The notes beneath the pieces are model-generated. The model was not told the origin of the DNA. It saw only the letters and a program-made list of their open reading frames with translations, and ran no database searches. Positions 1 to 7,000 of a stretch of 22,730 bases of DNA are shown piece by piece (position 1 is the first letter of the stretch; every line of letters starts with the position of its first letter). This stretch comes from CAZHFW01 sp964531675 (GTDB lineage Bacteria; Planctomycetota; Phycisphaerae; Phycisphaerales; UBA1924). The stretch spans positions 1 to 22,730 of the forward strand of contig CAZHFW010000049.1 in the NCBI GenBank assembly GCA_964531675.1, in the 5' to 3' direction. Both the position numbers and the translations under genes were made by a program.

Positions 1-545
1 TCGCCGAGGCGGTCGAAGTTGACCGTCTCCATGACGACGCGGAACGCTTCGACCAGGTCGATGAGCTCCAGATCCTCGATGTCGACGTTCGCGTCGGCTG
101 CGGCATCCATCGCCTTGCGGAGTTCCTCGTTGTCGACGTGCGGCGCGTGCACGGGGAAGCGGCGCTGCCAGTCGTCGAACCGCCGCTCGAGCTGGATCGA
201 CGCGTCGCGGTACTTCTTGAACGCCAGAAGCTGGGAGACCAGTTCGGCGCGGGGGTCTTCCGCCGGCGCATCGGCGCTGTCGCCCGCCTGTCCCTCCGGC
301 GTCAGAGGCTTGGGCATGAGCATGCGCGACTTGATCTCCATCAGCGTCGCGGCCATGACGAGGAACTCGCCCGCGACGTCGATGTCGACGCGATCGATGT
401 GCTGGATGAACGAGAGGTACTGCTCGGTGATCCGCGCGACGGGGATGTCGGTGATCTCAACCTCGCTCTTGCGGATGAGGAACAGGAGCAGGTCCAGTGG
501 GCCTTCGAAGGCCTCGAGTCTGACGCGATAGTCTTCCGTGAGCAC
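1..545 (-). CDS. scpA: Segregation and condensation protein A, ScpA (partial, 3' end outside window)
   Basis: ScpA is the kleisin subunit that links the heads of SMC and recruits ScpB in chromosome condensation and segregation. Translating the minus strand from 545 gives an N-terminus with the family hallmark VRLEAFEGPLDLLLFLI, followed by EITDIPVARITEQYL and a GEFLVMAATLMEIKSRMLMP segment, all typical of ScpA. About 181 codons are visible and the frame is still open at base 1, so the C-terminal winged-helix part lies outside. I chose the GTG at 545-543 because GGGAGG (557-552) stands 6 nt before it; a GTG at 551 would touch that ribosome site. The gene is divergent from kdsD, with 94 bp between start codons. 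The family call is from sequence; condensin function is established for the family. Confidence 0.9.
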   Translation of the reverse strand, partial: MLTEDYRVRLEAFEGPLDLLLFLIRKSEVEITDIPVARITEQYLSFIQHIDRVDIDVAGEFLVMAATLMEIKSRMLMPKPLTPEGQAGDSADAPAEDPRAELVSQLLAFKKYRDASIQLERRFDDWQRRFPVHAPHVDNEELRKAMDAAADANVDIEDLELIDLVEAFRVVMETVNFDRLG

Positions 546-551
546 GCACAC

Positions 552-557
552 CCTCCC
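552..557 (-). promoter_or_regulatory. Shine-Dalgarno of scpA
   Basis: GGGAGG on the minus strand, 6 nt before the GTG at 545. It decides the start codon and contrasts with several neighbours that lack any Shine-Dalgarno. Confidence 0.7.
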
Positions 558-607
558 ATGGACTGGCCGCCGCGACTCCGCCGCGGGTCGGATCCCCTGA
601 TTCTGCC

Positions 608-624
608 CTCCCGGGCCCCGGGAG
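608..624. repeat. Perfect inverted repeat upstream of kdsD
   Basis: CTCCCGG, loop GCC, CCGGGAG: a 7-bp perfect palindrome that ends 2 bp before the predicted -10 hexamer of kdsD, in the 94-bp divergent scpA-kdsD gap. It could be an operator or an RNA hairpin of a minus-strand transcript. No T-run follows, so a terminator is unlikely. Its function is unknown. Confidence 0.45.
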
Positions 625-626
625 TC

Positions 627-632
627 TAACCT
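627..632 (+). promoter_or_regulatory. Predicted -10 element of kdsD (leaderless type)
   Basis: TAACCT lies 7 nt before the ATG at 640, so transcription would start at or next to the A of the start codon. There is no Shine-Dalgarno at a usable distance and no convincing -35 box. It belongs to a set of similar elements across the window. Confidence 0.5.
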
Positions 633-639
633 TCTCCAG

Positions 640-1731
640 ATGCCGGCACCTCAGACGACCGACAAGCCCGCCAGCGCCCCAGCCCCGACGGGCCCCCACC
701 GGACCTCGAGCGGCGGGGAAGCTTCCTACGCCGGAGCGGTCCTGAACGAGGAATCCCGCGTTCTGGCCGAACTCGCCAAGGCGATCGCCGGCCCGATGGC
801 CCCCGCCTTCGACACCGCGGTCGGACTCCTGGACGCGTGCGTCGCCAAGGGAGGCAACGTCCTGGTCTCGGGCCTGGGCAAGTCGGGCCTGGTCGGCCAG
901 AAGATCTCCGCGACCATGGCCTCGCTCGGCATCCCGGCCCACAGCGTCCATCCCTCGGAAGCCGCCCACGGCGATCTTGGCCGCTTCCGCGCCACCGACA
1001 CCGTCATCTGCATCTCCCACTCGGGCGAGACCGCCGAGGTCGTGAACCTGGCGGCGATCCTCCGACAGGACGGTCTTCCCATCATCTCGATCACGGGCAC
1101 CGCCTTCGACCAGCCCAGCGCCTCAAGCCTTGAGCAGCTCGCCAGCGTTGCCCTGCGTCTGGGCATCACGCGTGAAGCCGGAGCCCCCCACTACGCTGCG
1201 CCGACGTCCTCCACGACCGCGACGATGGCGCTGGGTGACGCGTTGGCGCTGGCGGTCGCAAGGCACCGGAACTTCACCGATGCGGACTTTGCCCGCCGCC
1301 ATCCCGGAGGATCGCTCGGCGGTCTGCTGCGCCCCGTGACCGAGGCGATGCGTTTCGTGGTGGGCAAGAACATGCAGGTCTTCCCCGACACCCTCTCGGT
1401 CCGCGACGCGCTCCGCGAGGGCGAGAAGTCGGGTCGTCGTCCCGGCGCGATGCTCCTGATCGACTCGAACTCGGGCAAGCTCACCGGCCTCTTCACCGAC
1501 GGCGATCTGCGCCGCCTGATCCTCAAGGACGAGAAGAGCCTGGATCACTCCATCGCATCCATCATGACGCGTTCCCCGCGGACGCTCCGGTCGACCGACC
1601 TGGTGCGTGACGCGGTGACGCTGGTCCGTGAGTTCCGGGCCGACGAGCTTCCAGTCGTCGACGAGCAAGGCCGTCCGGTCGGGATCCTCGATGTGCAGGA
1701 CCTCATTGCACAGAAGCTCGTGCAGGACTGA
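640..1731 (+). CDS. kdsD: D-arabinose 5-phosphate isomerase (KdsD/KpsF/GutQ family)
   Basis: Interconverts D-ribulose 5-phosphate and D-arabinose 5-phosphate, the first committed step toward Kdo, in the cytoplasm. The 363-residue product has a SIS sugar-isomerase domain (about residues 45-215) with GLGKSGLVGQKISATMAS, HPSEAAHGDLG, SHSGET and RHPGGSLG, the standard KpsF signature. Two CBS domains fill the C-terminal third, including GLFTDGDLRR and DELPVVDEQGRPVGILD. E. coli KdsD has 328 residues; the extra length is a Pro/Ala-rich N-terminal tail of about 40 residues. Start 640 is preferred because a -10-like hexamer sits 7 nt upstream. kdsC follows after 4 nt, so the two are co-transcribed and act in one pathway. 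GutQ-type paralogues look the same, but the kdsC neighbour favours KdsD. Confidence 0.93.
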   Translation: MPAPQTTDKPASAPAPTGPHRTSSGGEASYAGAVLNEESRVLAELAKAIAGPMAPAFDTAVGLLDACVAKGGNVLVSGLGKSGLVGQKISATMASLGIPAHSVHPSEAAHGDLGRFRATDTVICISHSGETAEVVNLAAILRQDGLPIISITGTAFDQPSASSLEQLASVALRLGITREAGAPHYAAPTSSTTATMALGDALALAVARHRNFTDADFARRHPGGSLGGLLRPVTEAMRFVVGKNMQVFPDTLSVRDALREGEKSGRRPGAMLLIDSNSGKLTGLFTDGDLRRLILKDEKSLDHSIASIMTRSPRTLRSTDLVRDAVTLVREFRADELPVVDEQGRPVGILDVQDLIAQKLVQD

Positions 1732-1735
1732 TGCG

Positions 1736-2260
1736 ATGACCAGGCCTCAGGACATCACGGTGCTGGCGCTCGATGTCGATGGCGTCGTGACCGACGGCGG
1801 GATCTACGTCGACGACGAGGGACGCGAGATCAAGCGTTTCCATGTCCGCGACGGATACGCCATGAAGCTCTGGCAGTCCCACGGGTTCAAGATCGCCTGG
1901 ATCACGGGCCGGTCTTCGCGGAGCGTGGAGGAACGCGCCAAGTTCCTGGCGATCGACCACCTCCAGCAGGGCGTGGGCGACAAGCGCAAGGCCCTGGACG
2001 CGCTGGTCGAGGCTTTGGGCGTTTCGCCCGAGGCCATCGCGTTCATGGGTGACGACTGGCCCGACCTGCCCATCATGGGGGCGGTCGGCTATCCGATGGC
2101 GGTCGCGAACGCCGAGCCCGAAGTCCTGCGTGCGGCCCGGTTCATCAGTAAACAGCCCGGAGGCAACGGAGCGATTCGCGACGCGGTCGCGCATCTGCTC
2201 GGCCTCAATGGGCTCTATCAGCCTCCCGAGACAGGCCAGCCTGCTCCGCGGGCCCTGTGA
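1736..2260 (+). CDS. kdsC: 3-deoxy-D-manno-octulosonate 8-phosphate phosphatase, KdsC
   Basis: HAD-family phosphatase that releases phosphate from Kdo 8-phosphate, giving free Kdo for lipid A glycosylation. The 174-residue product is the usual size of tetrameric C0-type KdsC. Visible motifs: DVDGVVTDGGIYVDD at residues 13-27 (D13 nucleophile, D15 acid/base), WITGRSS as motif II, K in DKRKALD as motif III, GDDWPDLP as the Mg-binding motif IV, and the KdsC tail KQPGGNGAIRDAV that reaches into the neighbouring active site. The ATG at 1736 follows the kdsD stop by 4 nt, with a weak AGGA site inside the end of kdsD. The ATG at 1731 is useless because it meets a stop after two codons. Confidence 0.93.
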   Translation: MTRPQDITVLALDVDGVVTDGGIYVDDEGREIKRFHVRDGYAMKLWQSHGFKIAWITGRSSRSVEERAKFLAIDHLQQGVGDKRKALDALVEALGVSPEAIAFMGDDWPDLPIMGAVGYPMAVANAEPEVLRAARFISKQPGGNGAIRDAVAHLLGLNGLYQPPETGQPAPRAL

Positions 2261-2307
2261 TCATCGGGAAGGCCTGTCCTTTGGCGGAATTGCGTGTGCC
2301 CCCCCTC

Positions 2308-2313
2308 TAGCAT
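2308..2313 (+). promoter_or_regulatory. Predicted -10 element of the lptC-like gene (leaderless type)
   Basis: TAGCAT followed by six bases (TGCCCA) and then the ATG at 2320. This puts the likely transcription start on the A of the ATG. No Shine-Dalgarno is present in the C-rich stretch before it. The gene may also be read through from kdsC, whose stop is 59 nt upstream. Confidence 0.5.
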
Positions 2314-2319
2314 TGCCCA

Positions 2320-5300
2320 ATGCTCAGCCCGAACCGCGCGCCCGCCTCCCAAGACACTCCCTCATGCTGCGCCCTGGCCAGAGGACGCGGGTGGCGTCGC
2401 GGCGGGGCGCAGACCCTCGGCCTCATCATCGCGGTCGCCCTCGCGCTGATCTTCGCGCTGCTCATCGGCTACTTCGCCCTCAAAGCGCCCAAGCCCGCCC
2501 CGAACGCCACCGCGGGCGCTGCTTCGCCCGACGCGCCGCCCGACGTCAAGTCCATCCCGGAAACGCCGGGGCAGCCCAACATCCTTCGGGGCGAGGGCAT
2601 GTTCGTGCAGCTCATGGACAAGCACGATCCCAGCCGCCTGGCCGGGATCATCGAGTCGGCCCACGTCGAGCCTCTGGAGGCCCGCCGCTATCAGGTCGAA
2701 GAGCCCCGCGTGTGGTTCTTCTTCAAGGACGGCAAGTCGCTGCTCGTCGAAGCCAAGACCGGCAAGCTCTACATGCCCGACCGCACCAAGGAGCCCGAGG
2801 CGGGCACGCTCTACGGCGGGACCACGGTCCGACTCTTCACGCTTCCGCCCGACGGCCGGAAGGTCGACCCCGCGACCGACACGCCCATCATGACCGCGTC
2901 GATGGACTCGATCGCCTTCGACGGCACGGTCGGCGAGGTCTCCACGCCCGACGAGTTCCGAATCACCAGCGCCGCGATGGATTTCTCGGGCCGCGCAATG
3001 CGCATCCTCTTCAACGAGGGCGCCCAGCGCATCGAGTACTTCGAAGTCCGCGACCAGGGCAAGCTTGTCTTCCGTCCCAACGCGCAGGGCCCCCGCTCGG
3101 GCGAGAAGCCTTCCAAGGCGCCCCCGACCGCGGTGCCGGCGCCCGCACCGGCCCGCAAGCCTGTCGAGACGTTCTACAACGCGGTCTTCGCGGAAAATGT
3201 CGTCGTCGAGCGCGACCAGGGCACACTGAACGCTGATCAGCTCCAGGTCTGGGCCCGCATGATCGACAACGCGCTGGCGCCGGGCGCGATCGGGAGCTTC
3301 GAGACCTCGCCTCTGGACCGCTCGGGGGCCAAGCCAGTCGCGACCACGGCCGGCGCGACGGGCGCTTCCCAGAGTGGCCAGTCGCCCGCAGCAGCTCCGA
3401 ACGCGATCGATGAAGAGACGGTGGTCATGACCTGGAAGGGCATGCTCACGATGAAGCCGACGGATGCCGCGCCGCCCGAGCTTGAGCGCGACCAGGTCGC
3501 GATCCGCTTTGAAGCGCCCTCCGCGGGCGACGTGAAGTTCACCGATGCCGCGGCCAAGGCGATCGGCCAGGCCGAAACGATCCGTTACGGCCTGACGACC
3601 CGCGAGCTTCGCCTGGGCGGAAGCAAGGCCGAGAACGTCCGCATCGCGCTCGAGAACTCGGGCTCGCTCCTGACGCGCGTCATCGGGATCGATCTGGCGA
3701 CCGGCATCGCGCACGCATCCGGCGCCGGTTCGCTGATCGGTGGGGATCGCAAAGCTGATCAGGACCAGACCGGGTCAGAGTCCGCGCAGCGCGTCACCTG
3801 GAACGAACAGGCCGACTTCCAGTTCGTCACGCGCGAAGGCCGTGTGACCGGAACCGTGAAGGAAGCCATGCTCGCGGGCGATGTCCTCGCGACCGACGGC
3901 AAGGGAAGCCTCAAGGCGGGGTTCCTGCACGCCTCTTTCGCAGCTTCTGGCGCAAAATCTGATGACTCCAAGAACGTGGGCACATCGAAGCTCACCCGGA
4001 TCCAGGCCAAGGAAGGCGTCCGCGCTGAGGATGGCGACGGCGGCGCACTCAACGCGTCCACGCTCGATGTCGCCTTCCGCACCGAAACCCGCTCCCCCAC
4101 CCCCGAAACGCTTGTCGCGCGCGGCAACGTCGTCGCGGTGCGCGACCTCTCGGTCCTCCAGGCCGACACGCTGGACGCGGACTTCGAGAAGCCCGATCCG
4201 AGCGCGACCAAGGACCGCACCAAGCTCGCGAACGTCCGCGCCGACGGGAACGTGCTCTACAAAGACGGGAACAACGTCACCGCCAAGGCCGACCAGCTTC
4301 GCGCCGATGTGCCCAAGCAGATCGCGGATCTCTCGGGCCCGAACGTCGTCGTCGGGAAGGACAACTCGACCATCACCTCGACGCAGCTCAGGCTCGACGG
4401 CGTGAACCGCTCCATGGAAGTCTTCGGAGCGGGCACCTTCCAGCACGAACAGCCCGGCCACGCCAGGCCCGCGCTGGCGACCTGGACCAAGGGCATGACC
4501 TTCGACGATCGCACCGGCGTCGTCGTGGCGTTCGGTGACGCCCGCGCCGAGTCCTTCCCGGACGCGGTCACGCGTGACTCCATGCGTGCCGAGCGCGTCA
4601 AGATCGAAATCACCCCCGCCAAGCAAGGCTCCGGTGGCGGCGCACTGGCGATCACCAACGGCACCTCCAACTCGGGCGAGAAGGTCGAACGCGAACTGCT
4701 CAAGGTCACCGCGACCGGCGCGAGCCTCGAGCTCCCAGACGGCAAGCCCGCCTCGATCGAGTCGGCGCTCTACGCCGAGCCCCAGAGCGAGAAGGACGCG
4801 CCCTATCTGCTCCGGCGTCTGACCATCCTGGGCTCCACCATCGAACTGGACGCCAAGGACCAGCGCCTCACCGTCCCCGTGCCCGGACAGCTCCTCGTGC
4901 TCGACCGCCGCACGAGCAAGACGGCCGACGCGGCCGTGACGTCCAAGCAGGCTCCGGCGCTCGGAGGCTCGCGTGGCACAGCCCTGTTCCAGTGGGACGG
5001 ATCGCTGGTCATGGACCGCGCCGCAGGCAAGCTCGACATGGACCGCAACGTCCAGCTCACGCACCTGAGGCTCGGCGATGAGCAGGTCACCACCATGTTC
5101 TGCGATCACCTGCAGGCCATGGTCACCGAAATGAAGACCGCGCCGGACGCGGACGCCCGCGAGGTCAAGGGCCAGCTCAAGTCGGTGCTCGCGACCGGCG
5201 CAGTCCGTGCGACCTCGGGCCCCAAGACGCTCAACGCCGAGCGCGTGGACTATGACGCGCTGACCGACACGATGCTCGCCAGCGCCCCCACCGCGGAGGG

Positions 5301-5421
5301 ACTGGTCAGCGTCGTCGATCAGTCGAGCCCAACGCCCATCCAGGCGAAGGAACTCTTCTGGGATCTCAAGTCCGATCGCCTCGAAGTGCGCAAGCCCATG
5401 CCCATCGTGGCCCCGCGCTGA
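2320..5421 (+). CDS. Giant LptC/LptA-like LPS-transport protein (OstA-type repeats), inner-membrane anchored
   Basis: Probable periplasmic LPS-bridge protein. The 1033-residue product has an Arg-rich N-terminus, one membrane helix (about residues 32-54, LGLIIAVALALIFALLIGYF) and then a long, almost wholly beta-strand region. An LptC-like part covers roughly 90-280. OstA/LptA-type units follow, marked by an ENVVVERDQGTLNADQLQVW stretch (about 285-315), ARGNVVAVRDLSVLQADTLD (about 597), ADGNVLYKDGNNVTAKADQL (about 641), VVVGKDNSTITSTQLRLDG (about 676) and ATGAVRATSGPKTLNAERVD (about 958). E. coli LptC (191 residues) and LptA (185) are separate, so this reads as a fused, extended version. It lies after kdsD-kdsC, where lptC lies in E. 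coli. Membrane topology and beta-jellyroll repeats are seen or inferred from pattern; the exact repeat number needs structure prediction. Confidence 0.72.
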   Translation: MLSPNRAPASQDTPSCCALARGRGWRRGGAQTLGLIIAVALALIFALLIGYFALKAPKPAPNATAGAASPDAPPDVKSIPETPGQPNILRGEGMFVQLMDKHDPSRLAGIIESAHVEPLEARRYQVEEPRVWFFFKDGKSLLVEAKTGKLYMPDRTKEPEAGTLYGGTTVRLFTLPPDGRKVDPATDTPIMTASMDSIAFDGTVGEVSTPDEFRITSAAMDFSGRAMRILFNEGAQRIEYFEVRDQGKLVFRPNAQGPRSGEKPSKAPPTAVPAPAPARKPVETFYNAVFAENVVVERDQGTLNADQLQVWARMIDNALAPGAIGSFETSPLDRSGAKPVATTAGATGASQSGQSPAAAPNAIDEETVVMTWKGMLTMKPTDAAPPELERDQVAIRFEAPSAGDVKFTDAAAKAIGQAETIRYGLTTRELRLGGSKAENVRIALENSGSLLTRVIGIDLATGIAHASGAGSLIGGDRKADQDQTGSESAQRVTWNEQADFQFVTREGRVTGTVKEAMLAGDVLATDGKGSLKAGFLHASFAASGAKSDDSKNVGTSKLTRIQAKEGVRAEDGDGGALNASTLDVAFRTETRSPTPETLVARGNVVAVRDLSVLQADTLDADFEKPDPSATKDRTKLANVRADGNVLYKDGNNVTAKADQLRADVPKQIADLSGPNVVVGKDNSTITSTQLRLDGVNRSMEVFGAGTFQHEQPGHARPALATWTKGMTFDDRTGVVVAFGDARAESFPDAVTRDSMRAERVKIEITPAKQGSGGGALAITNGTSNSGEKVERELLKVTATGASLELPDGKPASIESALYAEPQSEKDAPYLLRRLTILGSTIELDAKDQRLTVPVPGQLLVLDRRTSKTADAAVTSKQAPALGGSRGTALFQWDGSLVMDRAAGKLDMDRNVQLTHLRLGDEQVTTMFCDHLQAMVTEMKTAPDADAREVKGQLKSVLATGAVRATSGPKTLNAERVDYDALTDTMLASAPTAEGLVSVVDQSSPTPIQAKELFWDLKSDRLEVRKPMPIVAPR

Positions 5422-5440
5422 AGCCGGGCTTCAGTTTCTC
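5418..5440 (+). terminator. Intrinsic terminator of the kdsD-kdsC-lptC cluster
   Basis: CTGAAGC, loop CGG, GCTTCAG, then TTTCTC. The 7-bp stem is perfect and overlaps the stop codon of the lptC-like gene; it lies in the 17-bp gap to a convergent gene. Confidence 0.6.
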
Positions 5441-6956
5441 AGTTGGCCGGAACCAGGCGGACGATCGCGTTGGAAGGCTCGTTGTACACGACGTAGATCG
5501 ACCCGTCCGGGCCGCACTTGACGGCGCGCACGCGGATCTCGGGGTGCAGCAGTTCCTCATGCTCGACGACCTTGCCGTCGCGCACGCGGATGCGATCCAC
5601 GTTCATGCCTGAGAGCCCGCCCGCGATCAGGTCGCCCTTCCAGGCCTCAAAGCCCTTGCCCGCGCCGGGGGTCTGCACCACCGTCAGGCCCGCGGCGCCG
5701 ATCGAGGGCAGCCAGCGGTCCTTGGGCATCTGGATCTCCGCGACCTTGGCGTCGCCCGGCGCGGTGACGTCCGCCCAAGGCGTCGCCAGCGGCGCGCCGT
5801 CGTAGTTCATGCCGAAGCACAGGGTGGGCCAGCCGTAGTTCTTGCCCTTGAGGACAAGGTTGATCTCATCCCCGCCGCGCGGCGCGTGCTCGGTGTCCCA
5901 GAGGTTGCCTTCAAGGTCGAAGCTCAGGCCCTGGGGATTGCGGTGCCCGATCGACCAGATCGCGGCGTACGCGCCCTTGGCGATCTGCTCAGGCGTGTTG
6001 AACGGGTTGTCCTCGGGGATCGTGCCGTCGTCCTTCACGCGGAAGATCTTGCCGTTGGGACGGGTGATGTCCTGCGCGAAGTCCGGACGCCCGCGCTCGC
6101 CGACGGAGAAGTACAGGATGCTCGAGTCCTTCGGGTCAAACGCGATGCGGCTGCCGAAGTGGAAGTCGGTCTGCGAGTAGTGCTCGGTCTTGGCCTCGTA
6201 GATCGTCTGCTGATCGCTCCAGGAGAAGTTGCCTCCCTCGTTCTTGAGCTTGCCGCGCACGACCTTGGTCATGCCGTAGGACTTGCCCTCGTACTGGTAG
6301 TCGTCGGAGAACGTGAGGTAGATCCAGCCGTTCCTGGCGTAATCGGGATGGACCGCGATGTCCATCAGGCCGCCCTGGCCGCGCTCGCGGACCTTGGGCG
6401 TTCCCGCGATCGGCGCCGAGAGCGCCCCGCCCGGCATCCCGCTGGAGTGCACGCGGATCTTCCCGGAGCGTTCGGTGATGAGCATGCGTCCATCGGGAAG
6501 GAAATCGACCGCCCACGGAATCGAGAGCCCCTTCTCGACCACGGTCTCGACCTTGAACTTGGCGTGCTGGGATGTGTACACGCCCGACGCGCTGGCCTTG
6601 GGCGAGCCATGCTTCTCGCGCCAGTCCGAAGCCTGAAGCTCGCGGAGGTAGACCACCAGCGCCCACGCCTCGTTGTCCTTGAGCTTGCCCTCGAAGGCGT
6701 GGCCATCGACGCCCTTGACACCCTTCTTGACCGCGTCGAAGTAGGGTCGATCCAGGTTCTGGTCGCGGTAGTCGTCGATCAGGAGCGACTTGGCTTTGCC
6801 TTCGACGCCCTGACCGTCCTTGCCGTGACAGGACAGACAGTTGGTCTCCCAGATGGGGACGATCTTGCCGGTGCGGGCCGCGACTTGAGCCGAGGCAGCG
6901 CCAGCCAGAGAGGTCAGAACCAGAACAGCCGAAACGGTGCGGGCAGCGTTGAGCAT
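5439..6956 (-). CDS. Secreted cytochrome c - PQQ-type sugar dehydrogenase (GSDH/YliI family) fusion
   Basis: Predicted periplasmic sugar oxidoreductase. The 505-residue product starts with a signal peptide (cleavage after about residue 23, ASA/Q). A small cytochrome c domain follows (about 30-108) with heme motif CLSCH at C40-C43-H44. A glucose/sorbosone dehydrogenase beta-propeller fills 135-505, with SIPWAVDFLPDGRMLITER, GLMDIAVHPDY, SVGERGR, IWSIGHRNPQGLSFD, EHAPRGGDEINLV and KGKNYGWP, all hallmarks of soluble PQQ aldose dehydrogenases. Electrons from the sugar would pass from PQQ to the fused heme. Oddity: no methionine occurs between residues 45 and 155; H86 stands where the distal Met usually is. 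The start at 6956 gives the signal peptide and has a -10 box 8 nt upstream. Substrate is unknown. Confidence 0.85.
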   Translation of the reverse strand: MLNAARTVSAVLVLTSLAGAASAQVAARTGKIVPIWETNCLSCHGKDGQGVEGKAKSLLIDDYRDQNLDRPYFDAVKKGVKGVDGHAFEGKLKDNEAWALVVYLRELQASDWREKHGSPKASASGVYTSQHAKFKVETVVEKGLSIPWAVDFLPDGRMLITERSGKIRVHSSGMPGGALSAPIAGTPKVRERGQGGLMDIAVHPDYARNGWIYLTFSDDYQYEGKSYGMTKVVRGKLKNEGGNFSWSDQQTIYEAKTEHYSQTDFHFGSRIAFDPKDSSILYFSVGERGRPDFAQDITRPNGKIFRVKDDGTIPEDNPFNTPEQIAKGAYAAIWSIGHRNPQGLSFDLEGNLWDTEHAPRGGDEINLVLKGKNYGWPTLCFGMNYDGAPLATPWADVTAPGDAKVAEIQMPKDRWLPSIGAAGLTVVQTPGAGKGFEAWKGDLIAGGLSGMNVDRIRVRDGKVVEHEELLHPEIRVRAVKCGPDGSIYVVYNEPSNAIVRLVPAN

Positions 6957-6964
6957 GGCCGGAC

Positions 6965-6970
6965 ATGGTA
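6965..6970 (-). promoter_or_regulatory. Predicted -10 element of the cytochrome c-GSDH gene
   Basis: TACCAT on the minus strand (6970-6965), 8 nt before the ATG at 6956, preceded by CGG. The predicted mRNA leader is at most 1-2 nt. The same CGGTACCATG sequence precedes the M28 peptidase gene at 12294. Confidence 0.5.
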
Positions 6971-6987
6971 CCGCTGGGATCGCCGCC

Positions 6988-6993
6988 TAGCCT
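6988..6993 (+). promoter_or_regulatory. Predicted -10 element of the AlkX/YcaQ-like gene
   Basis: TAGCCT, 7 nt before the ATG at 7001, without a Shine-Dalgarno. It lies only 17 bp from the -10 of the divergent gene, so the two promoters overlap. Confidence 0.5.
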
Positions 6994-7000
6994 CCGGTCC

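Noticed and set aside
2362..3714. 450-codon open frame antisense to the lptC-like gene
   Set aside because: Its translation is rich in Arg, Gly, Asp and His without any family motif. Such frames arise opposite GC-rich genes; the plus-strand frame has a membrane helix and OstA motifs.
640..5421. A separate lptA gene within the LPS cluster
   Set aside because: The frame from 2320 to 5421 is unbroken, and the OstA-like units lie inside it.
6965..7000. Upstream ATG at 6965 as start of the AlkX-like gene
   Set aside because: It lies inside the divergent -10 box, and the extra 12 residues match nothing in the family; 7001 has its own -10 box.
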